DNA from: Bacteroidia bacterium
Lineage (GTDB): Bacteria; Bacteroidota; Bacteroidia; J057
Length of the DNA stretch: 42,511 nt
Direction: 5' to 3'
Assembly: GCA_030430575.1 (NCBI GenBank)
Contig: JAUIKF010000064.1
Location: forward strand, 1 to 42,511
Shown: one piece after another, positions 1 to 7,207 of the stretch
Position numbering within the stretch: position 1 is the stretch's first letter
Layout: every line of letters starts with the position of its first letter
Program-made: the position numbers and the translations under genes
Notes under the pieces: model-generated
Told to the model about the DNA's origin: nothing
The model's database searches: none
Seen by the model: the letters and a program-made list of their open reading frames with translations, nothing else

Positions 1-139
1 CCGACTCCAAACCATCCTGCAACTTATGCGTGAACGGACAATTGCGCATCATGGGCCTCGCACCCATTGGACTTTCATAACTAAAAGCATTTGCTTTGTT
101 TTTGTAACACACGCCTCGTGGCGCACCAGATGACACAGA
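1..139 (-). other. Possible gene fragment at the left edge
   Basis: A minus-strand frame is open from a stop codon at 140-142 to the left edge, about 46 codons, with in-frame ATGs at 67, 52 and 49. Its translation has a protein-like mix of residues (for example PMMRNCPFTHKLQDGLES). The plus strand also has a short open frame, from 3 to a TAA at 78-80. I do not recognise either product and the fragment is too short to choose between strands, so it may not be coding at all. Confidence 0.2.
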
Positions 140-375
140 TTATCACAGATTTTGGAAATCAAATCCGTTGAAGCGATAGCCCCAATACACCAAGCCCAGC
201 TAATGACCTATTTAAAGTTATCAGGCGTCAAACTGGGTTTATTATTAAATTTCAATGTAAAGGACATGAAGAAAGGCATTACAAGAATAGCTATGTAAAT
301 AATCTGTGTTAATCTGTGCGAATCTGTGGTTTTTCTTCTTTACTCCACTAGAATCCTTGATGAACTGTAATTTTA
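131..375. repeat. ATCTGTG-family palindromic repeat, copy 1
   Basis: The left arm near 131-150 (ACACAGATTATCACAGATT) pairs imperfectly with the right arm at 300-329, which reads AATCTGTGTTAATCTGTG and continues to AATCTGTGG. About 150 bp of unrelated-looking DNA separate the arms. The right flank (TTTTTCTTCTTT, CTCCACTAGAAT, GATGAAC) resembles the right flank of the copy at 15012-15161. The element fills most of the 1-384 gap ahead of the first gene, where I see no other feature. Confidence 0.7.
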
Positions 376-384
376 TCACCCCCT

Positions 385-1071
385 ATGTTCACCCAAGACA
401 CCCTAGAAAAAGCCATTCGCATCCAACAACTAGGCTACAAAATGCTGATGTGGTTTGCCGATGAAGTCGATCAACATCGAATTTCCCTTGCTGCTATTCA
501 TGACAATACTTCTCCTAGGGAGGCCATCCTCGATTGGCTAAAGACCTTCTATGACTATATGCCATCTTACCTGCTTCCCAGGCGAGCAGAGCTGACCGAA
601 TTCAGCAATTATTTTGCGTCTTACCTGACCAGTTCATTTGACCTGAAGGAAGAGCCAGGCATGCAGTTAGCAGGACAAGGAGGATGTTTTTGCAACTTGT
701 GCATTCGATTGACCAATGCTTCGCATTTGAAGGCCAAAAAGCCCCAAAAGCTTGACAAGCGAGAAGCAATGGATAAACGAATAGCAATTATAGGAGCGCT
801 TGCTCAGGAAATTTCTTCCCCTATATCTCATAAAACAGCAGAAGCCCTGGCCAATTCCTCTCAATACCTTCGCGATGTGGCATACCTCGCCTATGCCAAG
901 AGTCTGCTAGAGCGGATAAGCGGTTCGGAAGGCGGCGTCTACGCCTTGGTGTTATGGCGACAATTCGCATGGAAGCCGGAAGGGTCTCCGATCAGGGGCT
1001 TTGAACTCTCTGCGGCAGATATACTGGCGGCCGAGGAAAAAGTGAAAGCGGCCATTTTTCAATCTGAGTAA
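385..1071 (+). CDS. Hypothetical protein with a CxCxxC cysteine cluster
   Basis: This 228-residue protein is not recognised. It has no signal peptide or membrane segment, so it is probably cytoplasmic. The N-terminal half is helical-looking and rich in aromatic residues. A compact cysteine cluster, GGCFCNLC (C101, C103, C106), sits mid-protein and could bind a metal, although no second cysteine pair completes an ordinary zinc ribbon. The ATG at 385 follows an AT-rich leader with no Shine-Dalgarno sequence, as is usual in Bacteroidota. The next gene starts 124 bp downstream on the same strand, so a shared transcript is possible. Coding status rests on the uninterrupted frame and normal residue composition. 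Function is unknown. Confidence 0.7.
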   Translation: MFTQDTLEKAIRIQQLGYKMLMWFADEVDQHRISLAAIHDNTSPREAILDWLKTFYDYMPSYLLPRRAELTEFSNYFASYLTSSFDLKEEPGMQLAGQGGCFCNLCIRLTNASHLKAKKPQKLDKREAMDKRIAIIGALAQEISSPISHKTAEALANSSQYLRDVAYLAYAKSLLERISGSEGGVYALVLWRQFAWKPEGSPIRGFELSAADILAAEEKVKAAIFQSE

Positions 1072-1195
1072 TTTCTTTCAGCATGAATTTCAGAATCCAC
1101 TTTGAAAATAGTCAGTATCTATCACCCCATGGAACTCCTAGGCAGAATCAACCGCAGAAAAATCTATTTCCCCCAGACGATTAACCCCCACCATT

Positions 1196-2056
1196 ATGTC
1201 AGAACTGCGTACCTTCAATCCTTCCCTTGCGGGAAAAGAATCCTCCCTCCACCTCCGGCGGATGGAAGATTTGTATGCCGAGGCCAAAGGCCAGGTGGAT
1301 GCACCGCATCGGCATGACTATTACACCGTCATCTGGACGCAACGCGGCGAAGGCAGCCATATCATTGATTTTAACACCTATCCACTTACCCCCAATTCTG
1401 TATTTTTTGTCAGTCCTGGGCAGATTCACCAGGTCATCACCCCTACGGAGCCGCAGGGATGGGTCATCACCTTTTCCAAAGCCTTTTTGCAACACCACCA
1501 CATCAGCGAGGATTTCATCGCTCGCATCAATTTATTTAACTCTTTTGAAGAGCAACCACCGATCCGCCTGCCTGAAGCTACGGCGCAAAAGATGCAAGCC
1601 ATCTTCGAGATGATGGCAGCCGACTACACGACGCCAGGCGATCACCAAATCGCCCTGTTGAGTGCTTATCTCAAGATTTTCCTGATCCATTGTGTCAATG
1701 TCTGTGACTTGGGCGCACAGGACTGGCCGCAGAAGCAAGGCGGCAAGGCTGTATTACAAACCTTCAAGAACCTGGTCTCCCGCCATTTCCGCGAATTACA
1801 TAAGGTAGGAGACTATGCTGCAAAGATGAGCATTACGCCCAAGTACCTCAATCAGGTAGTCAAATCACTGTTGGGCCTGACAGCCAAAGAGGTCATTCAG
1901 GAAAAAATCATCCTCAACGCCAAGCGGGAATTGAAGTATTCTGATAAATCAGTCAAGGAAATTGCCTATGAACTAGGCTTCGAAGAGCCGCTTTATTTCA
2001 GCCAGTTTTTCAAAAAATGCACGGGGAAGTCCCCTTCTACTTTCCGCGAATCATAA
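1196..2056 (+). CDS. AraC-family transcriptional regulator
   Basis: A 286-residue one-component regulator. The N-terminal half is an AraC-type cupin sensing domain: His-rich HRHDYYTVIW at about residues 38-47, then a beta-rich stretch ending in SPGQIHQV. The C-terminal ~100 residues are the double helix-turn-helix DNA-binding domain. Its second-helix signature, VKEIAYELGFEEPLYFSQFFKK, is followed by GKSPSTFR, both classical for the family. The ATG at 1196 gives the usual family length of 280-300 residues. The pirin gene begins about 350 bp downstream on the same strand, and AraC regulators often sit beside the gene they control, so pirin is the natural candidate target (inference). The ligand is unknown. 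Confidence 0.93.
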   Translation: MSELRTFNPSLAGKESSLHLRRMEDLYAEAKGQVDAPHRHDYYTVIWTQRGEGSHIIDFNTYPLTPNSVFFVSPGQIHQVITPTEPQGWVITFSKAFLQHHHISEDFIARINLFNSFEEQPPIRLPEATAQKMQAIFEMMAADYTTPGDHQIALLSAYLKIFLIHCVNVCDLGAQDWPQKQGGKAVLQTFKNLVSRHFRELHKVGDYAAKMSITPKYLNQVVKSLLGLTAKEVIQEKIILNAKRELKYSDKSVKEIAYELGFEEPLYFSQFFKKCTGKSPSTFRES

Positions 2057-2403
2057 GCCAGTGTAACCAAGGTTTTCACCATAACAGCATTGCTGTCATT
2101 TCGACGACCGTAGGCTTTGCGAAGGGAGGAGAAATCCAACATCCTTTTTTGTCTTGGCTACCACGTGCTTCGAATAGGCTGCTAGACCGGCGTGTTGGAT
2201 TTCTCCTCGAAGACTCGTCGAAATGACAGCTAGGCTGTTTTGATTAGAAATTTAAGTTACAATTAAGCCTCCACCCTCCACTTTTTACAGCTTTCGTCAG
2301 ATTTTCATATATCTGTCCGCCATTTTCATATGGTATCACCTGTGTTTCTCCCTGATCTTTGTATGGTCAATGTATGTACAACTCTACTAATGAAATAAAA
2401 ACG
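2057..2403. other. Intergenic region with a palindromic repeat
   Basis: This 347-bp gap holds the 139-bp inverted-repeat element at 2092-2230. After it comes an AT-rich leader (about 2236-2403) before the pirin ATG. I see no small gene here. The short open frames that cross the repeat are by-products of the palindrome. Confidence 0.6.
2092..2230. repeat. GTCATTTCGA-type inverted-repeat element
   Basis: The ends are a perfect 16-bp inverted repeat: GCTGTCATTTCGACGA at 2092-2107 and its complement at 2215-2230. A second perfect pair lies inside, GGAGAAATCCAACA near 2128-2141 against TGTTGGATTTCTCC near 2193-2206. The arms enclose about 50 bp of unrelated sequence. The motif (GTCATTTCGA...GGAGAAATC) matches a kind of intergenic repeat common in Bacteroidota genomes. 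It begins about 35 bp after the AraC stop codon and could also end or stabilise that transcript. Confidence 0.8.
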
Positions 2404-3120
2404 ATGAAAACTGTATTGCATCCCGCCGCTACCCGTGGACATGCCAATCATGGTTGGCTCGACTCCCACCACACATTCAGCTTTGCCAATTACTACAACC
2501 CAGAGCGCATGAATTTTGGCGTATTGCGGGTGTTGAATGACGACGTGGTCGCCCCCAATATGGGCTTTAGTAGACACCCACACGACAACATGGAAATCAT
2601 TTCGATCCCCTTATCGGGCGACCTGGAGCACAAAGACAGCATGGGAAATACCGCTGTCATCAAGCAAGGCGATGTGCAGGTCATGAGTGCAGGCACGGGG
2701 GTATTTCACTCTGAAAAAAATAAGAATTCCGACAAGGAAGTGCGCTTTCTCCAGATTTGGGTATTCCCCAAACAAAAAGGGGTAACGCCTCGCTATGATC
2801 AGGTCGCGCTGAGCAGTATCATGGAACCCAACCAGTTCAACCAGGTGCTCTCTCCCAACCCCAACGATCAGGGGGTCTGGGTCCACCAGGATGCTTGGTT
2901 TCACATGGGCGATTTCGCCGCTGGCAAGTCGGCGAAGTACCACCTCAAGAAGCCCGGAAACGGCGTCTATGCCTTTGTATTGGAAGGGGAAGTCACGATG
3001 AACGGCCAATCCCTTGGCAAGCGCGATGGCTATGGCATGTGGGAGATGGAATCCTTTGACATGACGGCTACCACAGATGCGAAAGTATTGTTGATGGAAG
3101 TGCCTATGAACTTGGGGTAA
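2404..3120 (+). CDS. Pirin family protein (YhhW-like bicupin)
   Basis: A 238-residue bicupin of the pirin family. The N-terminal cupin keeps the four metal ligands of the family: H58 and H60 in RHPHDNMEI, H102 and E104 in GVFHSEKN. The opening segment HANHGWLDSHHTFSFANYY is the pirin signature. Characterised relatives such as E. coli YhhW bind a metal and show quercetin 2,3-dioxygenase activity in vitro, but the natural substrate is usually unknown. I chose the ATG at 2404 because homology begins there (MKTVLHPAATRGH). An in-frame start at 2359 would add 15 unrelated residues. There is no signal peptide, so it is cytoplasmic. A strong hairpin terminator follows at 3207. The AraC regulator upstream may control it. 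Confidence 0.93.
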   Translation: MKTVLHPAATRGHANHGWLDSHHTFSFANYYNPERMNFGVLRVLNDDVVAPNMGFSRHPHDNMEIISIPLSGDLEHKDSMGNTAVIKQGDVQVMSAGTGVFHSEKNKNSDKEVRFLQIWVFPKQKGVTPRYDQVALSSIMEPNQFNQVLSPNPNDQGVWVHQDAWFHMGDFAAGKSAKYHLKKPGNGVYAFVLEGEVTMNGQSLGKRDGYGMWEMESFDMTATTDAKVLLMEVPMNLG

Positions 3121-3206
3121 AGCTGTGACGCACAAGCATTAACACGCTGATTATCAGCACTTACAACTCATAACCTCAGAAGTTTATCACGCTTTACTTG
3201 AGGCTG

Positions 3207-3245
3207 AATACCCAACAGATTGAAGAAAATCTGTTGGGTATTTTT
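3207..3245 (+). terminator. Rho-independent terminator after pirin
   Basis: A perfect 15-bp stem (AATACCCAACAGATT at 3207-3221 and its complement at 3228-3242) has a 6-nt loop and runs into a T tract. It lies 87 bp after the pirin stop codon and ends that transcript. Confidence 0.85.
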
Positions 3246-3304
3246 GGGTCATCAATATCTAACAGACTTTCTTCATCCTGTTCATAAAAAATGTAAATTC
3301 CCCC

Positions 3305-3931
3305 ATGAAAAAAATAACCCCCTACCCATCCCTTCAAGAAGCCAAAGAAGCCCTTGACAACGGCGGTCGTTTCTACAATCTCCTCACCAAAGCAGATGAC
3401 GGTGTCATCTCCAAAGCCGAACTGGGAAAAGTGGCGGGCGTCTTCAACGATAAACAAAAGATGATGCTCTTCTTAACCCTTGCCATCTCTGACCTCCATG
3501 TGAATGACCAAAACGCCATTGTTCACACCTTATCAGAAGACTTGAGGGCACTTTATCATCAATATAAACCGCAGGAACTACTGCCTTCTGAAGTAGCTAC
3601 ACAAGGGGAACTTTCTTCCAATGTAATCCTTTCAGGCATTCCCAAACTCATCGAATCCAAATCCGATTTTAACGGGTTTATCATGATCCCCACCATGGCG
3701 GGGTCTGTCATGACCTTCATCATGGTGCCTATCATCGATGAATATGATGTCTATGAGCTAAAGGATGAGGCATCCGCAGCGTCGTTTACCATCGCTCATA
3801 CCAAGCGCTCCACCAAACTGCCCGAAAAAAAGATCAAGGTGGCTGGGGTACTCAAGGAATTGAAAGCGAAAGAGGACGAGGAAAAAGCTTCGAAGAAGTT
3901 TTTGGAGGCGGTGTATTATGTGGAGGGGTAA
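3305..3931 (+). CDS. Hypothetical protein
   Basis: A 208-residue protein that I do not recognise. It has no signal peptide. The N-terminal ~90 residues look helical, including an EF-hand-like but incomplete TKADDGVISKAEL. The middle (about residues 115-145) is a hydrophobic Met/Ile/Val-rich stretch, MIPTMAGSVMTFIMVPII, which could be a buried strand pair or a weak membrane-associated segment. The C-terminal ~40 residues are charged and Lys/Glu-rich, probably a helix. The ATG at 3305 lies about 60 bp after the preceding terminator, so the gene probably has its own promoter. It may be co-transcribed with the next gene 126 bp downstream, but composition changes sharply there. Confidence 0.65.
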   Translation: MKKITPYPSLQEAKEALDNGGRFYNLLTKADDGVISKAELGKVAGVFNDKQKMMLFLTLAISDLHVNDQNAIVHTLSEDLRALYHQYKPQELLPSEVATQGELSSNVILSGIPKLIESKSDFNGFIMIPTMAGSVMTFIMVPIIDEYDVYELKDEASAASFTIAHTKRSTKLPEKKIKVAGVLKELKAKEDEEKASKKFLEAVYYVEG

Positions 3932-4057
3932 GGAGCGAGTATTTTAGGTTTCAGCAAGAATTATACTTTTTGCCTCGAGTATTAACCCTCTTATAATTAA
4001 TTCAACAGCAAGCTGTTTTTAGATTTTTTTCTAGAGAAAGAGAAAAATAATTATTGT

Positions 4058-5011
4058 ATGTCAAATTACGAGAAGCTAGTTCATTTATTAGGCAGAAAAA
4101 TTGATGAGCATATGCTAAATCAATTGAAGAGAGAATTTGATTTTCTCCCTAAAAATGAAGCTACCAAACGTCATGTAGAAGGTGGATTTAAAACATATAG
4201 ACTAGCTAATAAAAAGGCAGGAATCTCCATAGAATTAATGGGGAGAAAAAGGTACCTAGCTGAATATTTAAACATTGCCAATGAAGAAAACACCCCTATT
4301 TTCAATGAGCATGACTTAATGCTTTCAGAATTAACTATTCATCCCCCAAAAACAAATAAAGACCTCCTATTTGGATTAAAAACAGGTTTTAGCTTTAAAC
4401 AAATTACTGAAGCCCTGGGGAAAACGTTGAAGTATTATGAATTTATGGAGGGCTTTAGAATTTCATATTTAGATGGCAATTATAGGGTAATATTAGCACT
4501 AGAGGAAAATTTAATATTAACCTGGATGAGGGTTAGGATTATTTCTCTCGAGAAGCATCGAGCAATTGAAAGAAGAAAAAATTTAGGTCCACAAAACCAG
4601 TTTTTAATTAAAGATAACGCACAAAAAATTTTAGATTTCACGCATAAGAAACCGACAATTATTTGGGATTCGATTTGGAAAGAAATGCTTGAAGAAAAGA
4701 CGGAAGAAGAGAAAGATGCGAGCACTTTAGCCTACTATCAAAATGAGTTTGAATTCATTGAGAAAGTTGATCCCGTGTTTGATAAGTTTCTCTTGTCGGT
4801 ATCCAAATTCTTGTCGCAAGCTGATGCAAAAGGAATTTATGAATCTACCCAAAGGTTTATCGAGGAATTAAATGCCTTAAATGAAATTTATGGTTCTATT
4901 CAGACTACAGAACGAGAAGATATATGTGACTTTATTGATAATGTGGTAAGAACTACAGGCTTCAAAGTTCACCCTGATGCTGATATTACTTATGAATGGC
5001 GAGAGTGGTAA
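4058..5011 (+). CDS. Hypothetical protein, AT-rich gene
   Basis: A 317-residue cytoplasmic protein with no recognised domain. The first third alternates helix and strand, the middle has a basic stretch (SLEKHRAIERRKN), and the C-terminal third looks helical (FDKFLLSVSKFLSQADAKG, then TTEREDICDFIDNVV) and ends in the aromatic tail DITYEWREW. That ending resembles small bacterial proteins sometimes annotated as immunity-like or of unknown function, but I cannot place it with confidence. The gene is visibly richer in A and T than its neighbours (many AAA, TTA, ATT, GAA codons), which suggests a different origin. The cupin gene starts 54 bp downstream on the same strand. Confidence 0.75.
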   Translation: MSNYEKLVHLLGRKIDEHMLNQLKREFDFLPKNEATKRHVEGGFKTYRLANKKAGISIELMGRKRYLAEYLNIANEENTPIFNEHDLMLSELTIHPPKTNKDLLFGLKTGFSFKQITEALGKTLKYYEFMEGFRISYLDGNYRVILALEENLILTWMRVRIISLEKHRAIERRKNLGPQNQFLIKDNAQKILDFTHKKPTIIWDSIWKEMLEEKTEEEKDASTLAYYQNEFEFIEKVDPVFDKFLLSVSKFLSQADAKGIYESTQRFIEELNALNEIYGSIQTTEREDICDFIDNVVRTTGFKVHPDADITYEWREW

Positions 5012-5065
5012 GTTATTTTTTTTCATCATTGTAAATGAAAATTTAAATCTTTCAAAGCCCCAAAA

Positions 5066-5698
5066 ATGACCAACAACCTCTTCGGCGTACACTATTTCCC
5101 CACCGACGTCCCTGCCACCTTTGAAAGTCGCCCAGGCGAGCTGTACCATTACAAAGCCTATATCGGCTCTCATCGCCTGGAAGTCGCACAAGGAGACTGC
5201 GTCTATTTTTTTAATGAAAGCCTGGATACGGCATTCGTAAAACGAGGTCCTTGCACGATAGAAACGGCCCATCTGGCGACGGTCATCAGGGGCTATATGC
5301 CCCCAGATGCTTCCTGCTCCTTAAGCGGCGTCACGACGCTTCCCTATATCAACGGGTGCTCCACTCGCCAGCTATTTCCGCCCATCCGGTTGGGAGACCC
5401 CACCTTGCAGCTCCTCAAAATCCCGCCCTTTAGCAAGGAGCAAGACCACCATATTCATTCCACTTCAAGGGTTGTGCTGATATTGAGTGGAAAAGGTAAA
5501 AGCATCGTGGGCGTAGCGGACAAAAACATCACAACAGCGCTAACACCAGGCATGGCTTGTATATTTGAACCGATGGCGCCCCATCATTTTGAAACCCATA
5601 CAGAAGAGCCCCTAATCGCGCTGCCGCTTCATATATTTTCCTCTATCGGCGCGATAGAGAAGAATCACCCCATGTTTAATGGGACCGTGCAGGTGTGA
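5066..5698 (+). CDS. Cupin-domain protein, first gene of a three-gene cassette
   Basis: A 210-residue protein whose C-terminal half (about residues 110-195) has the cupin pattern. A His-rich first motif DHHIHSTSR (H128, H129, H131) is followed by ILSGKG and a turn GMACIFEPMAPHH that brings in H173 and H174. These histidines could hold a metal, but the exact ligand set needs a structural model. The N-terminal ~100 residues have no recognisable motif and may be a degenerate second barrel. There is no signal peptide. The next two genes follow closely (86-bp gap, then a 20-bp overlap), so it probably works with the PP-loop enzyme of the cassette, for instance as an oxygenase, isomerase or binding protein. 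No substrate can be read from the sequence. Confidence 0.75.
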   Translation: MTNNLFGVHYFPTDVPATFESRPGELYHYKAYIGSHRLEVAQGDCVYFFNESLDTAFVKRGPCTIETAHLATVIRGYMPPDASCSLSGVTTLPYINGCSTRQLFPPIRLGDPTLQLLKIPPFSKEQDHHIHSTSRVVLILSGKGKSIVGVADKNITTALTPGMACIFEPMAPHHFETHTEEPLIALPLHIFSSIGAIEKNHPMFNGTVQV

Positions 5699-5784
5699 GG
5701 AATTATTAATTGAAAAATGGTGATTTGCCTTTGTGTTCATTCAAAATTAATCATTCACTCATTCAACATTAAACCCCATCCAAC

Positions 5785-6174
5785 ATGACCCAAGAACAAA
5801 TAGACCAAATCATCCATGACTTTGGCAAAAAATTCAATACCATGTGCGCCAACGAGCGGCGTGACTTTCTGATCAGGGAATGGACTTCCACTGATTATGA
5901 AACCGGAATAACCAGCACATATAGGAAACCTGTGACCTATAAGGTAAAAAAGAAGCGCAACAAATGGCGTATCAGAGCCGAAACCAAGGGATTTTGGATC
6001 TTCAAAAGACGATTCCCCCTATTTGACATCATTCACTCAAATGGCACCATCGAATTCAAGGGTCTGTACACCCATACTATTCCCGTATTTGAAGAGGCAC
6101 TATTAGCAGAGAAATTGGACGAATATATAGCCATTTGCAAAAGACTCCCCCCAGATGCCTTTGTCCGCTCCTAA
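5785..6174 (+). CDS. Small unknown protein overlapping the PP-loop gene
   Basis: A 129-residue protein with no recognised domain, no signal peptide and no membrane segment. It is basic in the centre (YKVKKKRNKWRIRAETKG) and rich in aromatic residues. Its last 20 bp overlap the start of the next gene in another frame, so the two are probably translationally coupled. The leader at 5738-5754 contains a 17-bp sequence (CATTCAAAATTAATCAT) that recurs just before the start codon of the gene at 28861. Possible roles are a substrate or carrier protein for the downstream ATP-dependent enzyme, or a small enzyme subunit. The sequence does not decide between these. Confidence 0.7.
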   Translation: MTQEQIDQIIHDFGKKFNTMCANERRDFLIREWTSTDYETGITSTYRKPVTYKVKKKRNKWRIRAETKGFWIFKRRFPLFDIIHSNGTIEFKGLYTHTIPVFEEALLAEKLDEYIAICKRLPPDAFVRS

Positions 6175-7147
6175 CACCCCAATTTACTACCTTTCCAAAA
6201 AGCAACTGTTCAAACAGCGCAGATGGCGAAAGCGGGCGAACCCCATTTACCTGCACACCTGCAAATTCTTTGGGGCGACGCTGATCGACCGCACAGAAAC
6301 CCTCGAAACGGGCATCCCGTTTCAGGTGCTGGATCCTACTGATAGCCTATCAAAGACAGACTTAACCTTCGCTGCCATTTGCCAACAAAGGGCTATTGAG
6401 ATCATTCATGCCACAGCTACTCAAACCATCCGCGTCCTCTGGTCCGGCGGCATCGACTCCACCGTCGCCTTGATCGCTCTGATCAAAGAGCTACGCGCCC
6501 AAGACCAACTTCACAGACTGAAAGTCTTGCTTTCCCAAGAATCCATTCAGGAATTCCCCTCCTTTTTCCACCAAGAAATCGAGCATAAACTTCCCTTTGA
6601 CCTCATCACAACCACCATCTACGACCATATCCGCGACGATGAAGTCAGCGTGACGGGCGAGCACGGCGACCAATTGTTTGGTAGTGACAAGCTAAAATAC
6701 GCTGTGCAGACAGGGGAAGCATATCGGCCTTATGCGGACGTACTGCCCTATTTTATCTCCCGAAAACTAGGCACAGAAAAGCACACCCAGGCGATCATTG
6801 ACTATATCCAGCCCCAACTGGCGCATTCCCCCGTGAAGCTCAATACCTATTATGACTATCTGTGGTGGATGAATTTTTCGTTGAAATGGCAAAACGTCTC
6901 ACTCAGGTTGGTATATGGACTGGACAAGTCGCCAGACGTCCTTGGCAAGACCTTCTTCCACTTCTTCAGAAGCCCAGACTTCCAGAACTGGTCCATTTCC
7001 AACCACAACAAAAAGATCCAGAGGGAATGGAATTCCTATAAACACGTTGCCAAGCAGTATATCCATGATTTCCATCCCAATAAGGATTACCTTATCCATA
7101 AAGAGAAGGAGCCTTCATTGAAGGAGGTATTGGTGAGGAAACTGTAG
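6155..7147 (+). CDS. Asparagine-synthetase-like PP-loop protein without the glutaminase domain
   Basis: A 330-residue member of the PP-loop (N-type) ATP pyrophosphatase fold. The phosphate-binding loop SGGIDST is at residues 97-103. A second motif, TGEHGDQLFGSD at about 167-178, corresponds to the GDGGDELFGG motif of the synthetase domain of asparagine synthetase B. Such domains activate a carboxylate as an acyl-adenylate and pass it to an amine. The N-terminal class II glutaminase domain of AsnB is absent: residues 1-85 have no Cys2 nucleophile and look unrelated. The enzyme would therefore need free ammonia or another amine donor. It shares a cassette with the small protein (20-bp overlap) and the cupin. 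It is cytoplasmic, and the product is unknown. Confidence 0.82.
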   Translation: MPLSAPNTPIYYLSKKQLFKQRRWRKRANPIYLHTCKFFGATLIDRTETLETGIPFQVLDPTDSLSKTDLTFAAICQQRAIEIIHATATQTIRVLWSGGIDSTVALIALIKELRAQDQLHRLKVLLSQESIQEFPSFFHQEIEHKLPFDLITTTIYDHIRDDEVSVTGEHGDQLFGSDKLKYAVQTGEAYRPYADVLPYFISRKLGTEKHTQAIIDYIQPQLAHSPVKLNTYYDYLWWMNFSLKWQNVSLRLVYGLDKSPDVLGKTFFHFFRSPDFQNWSISNHNKKIQREWNSYKHVAKQYIHDFHPNKDYLIHKEKEPSLKEVLVRKL

Positions 7148-7207
7148 TACCTTTCAATTAAGAAATGTATAGTCAACTCACCATAGGACAATACCACAGC
7201 ATCAAGC

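Noticed and set aside
1102-1317. Short frame overlapping the start of the AraC gene
   Set aside because: It ends inside the AraC gene in another frame, is Pro/Gly/Arg-rich at the end as shadow frames often are, and has no supporting motif.
2017-2226. Open frame overlapping the AraC 3' end and the palindromic repeat
   Set aside because: Most of it is translated repeat DNA, it has no recognisable features, and it overlaps a certain gene.
4005-4035. AACAGCAAGCTGTT followed by T-rich DNA as a terminator
   Set aside because: The loop would be only two bases and the stem six, too weak to call.
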